Assembly: GCA_004562975.1 (NCBI GenBank)
Contig: SFQP01000006.1
Location: 1-47,143, forward strand
Source of the DNA: a bacterium
GTDB lineage: Bacteria; Bacteroidota; Bacteroidia; Bacteroidales; Bacteroidaceae
DNA: 47,143 bases
Direction: 5' to 3'
A program made the translations under genes and the position numbers. Positions 45,722-47,143 of the stretch are shown here, in pieces. Position 1 is the stretch's first letter; every line of letters begins with the position of its first letter. Below the pieces are notes generated by a model. It saw nothing but the letters and a program-made list of their open reading frames with translations. It did not search any database and had not been told where the DNA came from.

Positions 45722-47143
45722 TTAACGATTGGCATAAGCCATACCTATATTCCCGGGTGTCAAGCTTAGAAAATCACGACATCCGTTAAAGATATTTTTG
45801 AAAAAAACACCGAGGTAATTCCAGCACGACATGCCGTGAAGTCTGACTGTTGATATAACACTATGGTATGCGACAGCCATCCCAACTCCTTCATCACTGC
45901 CGTAATGGAGGGAGTTGTTACGTTGGGTTGTGAGTTTCCGGATGGTTCGCTCAGCTATGTTGTTGTCTATTGGATAATTACCGTTCTTTTGGTAGGCAAA
46001 GATTCCGTACCAAAACTTCTTCAGGTAGTTCAAGGCTTCTGTCAGGTAGGAGCTTCGCTCCGGTTCATCCTTTGCCAGTTCCATGTCGAGCCTTGACCTT
46101 AGCCTTATCATTATCTCTTTTGTTTCAAGGCTTTGTCGTCGCCTTACTCGTTCTTCAGGACTTATACCTTCCTCGTCATATCTCTCTTCCAGCTTGTAGA
46201 AAAGTTGCAGGTCATCCCAGAACGGCAAGGCAGCCTTGTCGCCGCCGGGATTGGCTGCCTTGGCAAACTTGGCCATCGCATGAGCCATGCAAATCTGATG
46301 GTCGGTGTCCTTGAACCGGGAGGACTTCAGTTCATCACCTATAAATACATAAGCATTGTAACCGTCTGTCATGATGCTCTTCAGCTCTGCGTCACCAAGG
46401 AAATGAGTGAGCACATCCCGACCTCGGGAGCCATCCTCATAAAAGAATATGGCTATCTTCTCGGCCTTGTTCACCAATACCCATATATAGCATTTCTTGT
46501 AACGGTCATACTTGCGTACCTTGCACCAGGTCTCGTCGCAGTTCACTATCGAGTCTTTCTCCAAGGCAATGGATTTCAGAACCACAATCAACTTGTCCAG
46601 ATACTTCTTGCCCTTCTTAAGCCAGTTGTGAAGCGTGTTCTTGGATATGGTCATTCCCAGGTCTGTCAGCCACTGATGGAGAAGACCGAAAGTAACATTC
46701 TTTACATAGACTTCGTAAGCAAGAGCCTGAAGGAACTCCGGGGTAGCCTTTGTGCCTTCGAACTTCGTGACCACATCGGGATGGCCATACGTTGGGAAAT
46801 AGCCCCATTTGGGCTTCTTGCCAGGCTCGACATAATGTACCATATCAAACTGCTCCTCAACAAGGCACGTCTTGAAGCTGTACACCTTGACCGACTTGCG
46901 CCCGATGATTCTGCCCGGTACTTTGGAGTCGTCCGTAGGATGAAAGACGGGTGTCCCTTCAACCGACATCGTATCATACTTTGCGGGACGCCTTGAAACA
47001 TCACGATCCTTCTTTTCTTTCACTGAATGCCCTTCTGTAGAATCTTCCTGAACAGACTTGGTGCTTATCGTTCCGTCCGTACCGTCAAATCGATCCTTCT
47101 CATCCTCTCTGTCGGCATCTTCCTCTTTGTCCTTGTCCTTGCG
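45722..47143 (-). CDS. tnpC: IS66 family transposase (TnpC), N-terminus outside window
   Basis: The frame is open to the right edge, so the protein is incomplete; a GTG at 47021-47023 is internal, because the codons upstream continue with a charged Asp/Lys/Glu-rich region typical of this N-terminal area. About 473 residues are visible. Seen in order: a zinc-ribbon/helix region with KYDTMSVEG, a DDE core with NCDETWCKV and MTDGYNAY, DHQICMAHAMAKF, and the C-terminal NNIAERTIRKLTTQRNNSLHYGSDEG that is the IS66 signature. Catalytic DDE residues are present. TnpA and TnpB would lie further right if the element is complete. Confidence 0.9.
   Translation of the reverse strand, partial: RKDKDKEEDADREDEKDRFDGTDGTISTKSVQEDSTEGHSVKEKKDRDVSRRPAKYDTMSVEGTPVFHPTDDSKVPGRIIGRKSVKVYSFKTCLVEEQFDMVHYVEPGKKPKWGYFPTYGHPDVVTKFEGTKATPEFLQALAYEVYVKNVTFGLLHQWLTDLGMTISKNTLHNWLKKGKKYLDKLIVVLKSIALEKDSIVNCDETWCKVRKYDRYKKCYIWVLVNKAEKIAIFFYEDGSRGRDVLTHFLGDAELKSIMTDGYNAYVFIGDELKSSRFKDTDHQICMAHAMAKFAKAANPGGDKAALPFWDDLQLFYKLEERYDEEGISPEERVRRRQSLETKEIMIRLRSRLDMELAKDEPERSSYLTEALNYLKKFWYGIFAYQKNGNYPIDNNIAERTIRKLTTQRNNSLHYGSDEGVGMAVAYHSVISTVRLHGMSCWNYLGVFFKNIFNGCRDFLSLTPGNIGMAYANR

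Larger units (their letters stand above)
45636..47143 (-). mobile_element. IS66-family insertion sequence, right part outside window
   Basis: The transposase frame and a terminator define the element. The left end is placed tentatively at GTAAG (45636), because IS66 ends often begin GTAA. An 8-bp inverted repeat TGATGGTA/TACCATCA (45631-45638, 45657-45664) overlaps this point, so the exact end is uncertain. Confidence 0.6.

Overview
The window reads as chromosome of a Bacteroidota bacterium, order Bacteroidales and probably Prevotellaceae or a close relative. The reasons are: the ATP synthase gene order (atpD-atpC-spacer protein-atpB-E-F-H-A-G, all on the minus strand), a FeoA-FeoB fusion, a short two-domain-less epsilon subunit, surface proteins ending in Por/T9SS-like C-terminal tails, a PitA transporter with a PhoU-like tail, an IS66 transposase, and repeated Bacteroidota-type promoters (TTG or TTTG, 18-20 nt, TAnnTTTG). 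Base composition is about half G+C by eye and clearly more AT-rich between about 43.2 and 44.2 kb.

Layout. 1-4053: end of a giant beta-helix surface protein. 4085-5112: a four-helix-bundle 'suffix' gene with a tandem array of 9-bp NNN-TCCGGA units on each side. 5238-5392: a 21-bp minisatellite and hairpin. 5690-8317: mutS2. 8439-12729 (minus): hpt-adk-obgE-pgeF-GH25 lysozyme, a housekeeping run. 12786-12994: an 84-bp hairpin-forming repeat. 13057-15102 uvrB, convergent with dnaG (15226-17175). 17350-17517: a second 21-bp minisatellite. 17547-20096: feoAB, whose promoter spacer holds a perfect palindrome. 20269-20408: an inverted-repeat-bounded 22-bp tandem repeat. 20555-24466: one protein combining glycosyltransferase, DUF4922 phosphorylase and SpoIID domains. 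24492-24995: a DMP19-family acidic protein. 25140-32301 (minus): F-type ATP synthase. 32860-35109: phosphate transporter. 35254-36192: aminotransferase-like protein lacking the PLP lysine. 36376-37644: AmpG-like MFS transporter. 37810-40808 (minus): rny, zapA, a coiled-coil protein and a hypothetical. 41162-43233: frameshifted secreted metalloprotease. 43253-45692: small mobile debris and a solitary VapE-like gene. 45722-47143: IS66 transposase running off the right edge.

Two kinds of signal stand out. First, gene-associated repeats: the TCCGGA arrays flanking the four-helix-bundle gene look like a protein-plus-cognate-repeat unit, and are the best candidate here for an undescribed system. 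Four other intergenic repeat structures (21-, 21-, 22- and 84-bp) sit in housekeeping spacers. Second, lesions: atpA carries what looks like an 80-nt frameshifting deletion, atpB is fused in frame to the upstream AtpI-like protein with loss of its signal peptide, and the metalloprotease is shifted at a G-run. These may be biological or may reflect assembly error; raw reads would decide.

All calls come from reading the sequence and from family knowledge; no database search was run.
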